From positions 1 to 5,654 of the forward strand of contig QNFO01000095.1 in assembly GCA_003646355.1 (NCBI GenBank): 5,654 nt of DNA. The letters run 5' to 3'. The DNA is from Gammaproteobacteria bacterium. GTDB taxonomy: Bacteria > Pseudomonadota > Gammaproteobacteria > Pseudomonadales > Porticoccaceae. Position numbers and translations under genes: made by a program. The notes under the pieces are model-generated. The model made no database searches. It saw nothing but the letters and a program-made list of their open reading frames with translations, and was not told the origin of the DNA. Positions 5,345-5,654 of the stretch are shown here, in pieces (within the stretch, counting starts at the first letter, position 1; every line of letters starts with the position of its first letter).

Positions 5345-5654
5345 CAATCAGTAGTGAGTGTATAAGGGAGGTCTGCGATACGAACGGCAGTGGTTTCGCC
5401 ATCGATAATAAAGGAGGTCGCATCCGCCTGCTCTTCGTGCAGGATCGCGAGAACCTCAGAGCTCTTTCCGTCTGCAGGTGCCGCTGACAGTACGCTGCCT
5501 ACGAGCTTGTCATCACTACTTGAATAAATCTCTACCCCCTGTTTGGGAGGCTTGGCATCTTCGATAATGATTCGGTAGGTGCGGCGTTTAAGCTTACCCA
5601 GATATTGCATACGGGCGACAATTTCCTGGCCAGTGTAACAACCCTTTTTAAAGC
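5344..5654 (-). CDS. ygfZ: YgfZ folate-binding protein, C-terminal part (cut by window edge)
   Basis: Only the last 102 residues are in the window; the gene continues past the right edge, and the first visible Met (5608-5610) is internal. The fragment begins FKKGCYTGQEIVARMQYLGKL, containing the K-G-C-Y-x-G-Q-E signature of YgfZ with its conserved cysteine. YgfZ proteins resemble the T-protein of the glycine cleavage system, bind tetrahydrofolate, and help maintain or repair Fe-S enzymes, including the tRNA thiomethylase MiaB. The remainder forms the usual C-terminal beta-barrel domain (for example GVEIYSSSDDKLVGSVLSA). It is cotranscribed with, and overlaps by one base, the small membrane protein gene downstream. 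There is no sign of damage in the visible part. Confidence 0.93.
   Translation of the reverse strand, partial: FKKGCYTGQEIVARMQYLGKLKRRTYRIIIEDAKPPKQGVEIYSSSDDKLVGSVLSAAPADGKSSEVLAILHEEQADATSFIIDGETTAVRIADLPYTLTTD

Noticed and set aside
5169..5423. Minus-strand 84-codon frame across the ygfZ/membrane-protein junction
   Set aside because: It overlaps two supported genes in another frame and has no family resemblance.
5608..5610. ATG as the start of a short 88-residue gene
   Set aside because: The frame stays open to the window edge and the upstream residues are the YgfZ signature, so this Met is internal.
1..5654. CRISPR array, tRNA, rRNA, insertion sequence
   Set aside because: No regularly spaced repeats, clover-leaf tRNA pattern, rRNA segments or transposase frames were seen.

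Overview
The window looks like a chromosomal piece from a gram-negative gammaproteobacterium with intermediate base composition. A marine Cellvibrionales-like lineage (Spongiibacteraceae or Halieaceae type) is my best guess. The grounds are a glyoxalase I that is close to the Escherichia coli enzyme and has all four nickel ligands at identical positions, a YgfZ-type C-terminus, and a DUF1302/DUF1329 pair, which is common in oil-, lipid- and steroid-using gammaproteobacteria. The lineage is inference from protein resemblance, not a database result.

Layout. Positions 1-656 hold no convincing gene. They contain several inverted repeats, including a perfect 16-bp one at 186-222, and end in a clear rho-independent terminator (589-626) that serves the minus-strand operon. 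Positions 657-3906 are a two-gene minus-strand operon: first an outer-membrane beta-barrel protein (DUF1302, 608 aa), then 13 bases later a periplasmic LolA-like-fold protein (DUF1329, 469 aa). Positions 3907-4525 are a 619-base divergent intergenic region. It carries the candidate operon promoter (exact TTGACA inside a small palindrome), an 11-bp inverted repeat, a tandem 9-bp repeat and an extended -10 promoter for gloA. Positions 4526-4912 are gloA (+). Converging on it with a 9-base gap is a minus-strand pair: the 3' end of ygfZ, entering from the right edge, overlaps the ATG of a 140-aa two-helix membrane protein through TGATG.

How the genes fit together. The DUF1302 and DUF1329 proteins both carry export signals and are predicted to sit in the outer membrane and periplasm. 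In related genomes such pairs often accompany an MMPL/RND-type transporter and a YCF48-like beta-propeller protein, and a role in moving hydrophobic compounds or lipids across the envelope has been suspected but not settled. Here neither partner is present and the operon is closed by its own terminator. The other three genes are housekeeping: methylglyoxal detoxification (gloA), folate-linked Fe-S/tRNA-modification maintenance (ygfZ), and an uncharacterised small membrane protein translationally linked to ygfZ.

I do not see a proven new system. The most interesting parts are the uncharacterised envelope pair with its odd start (TTG behind a G6 tract that also contains an out-of-frame ATG), the start-codon palindrome of the second gene, and the unexplained palindromes in the two gene-free regions.
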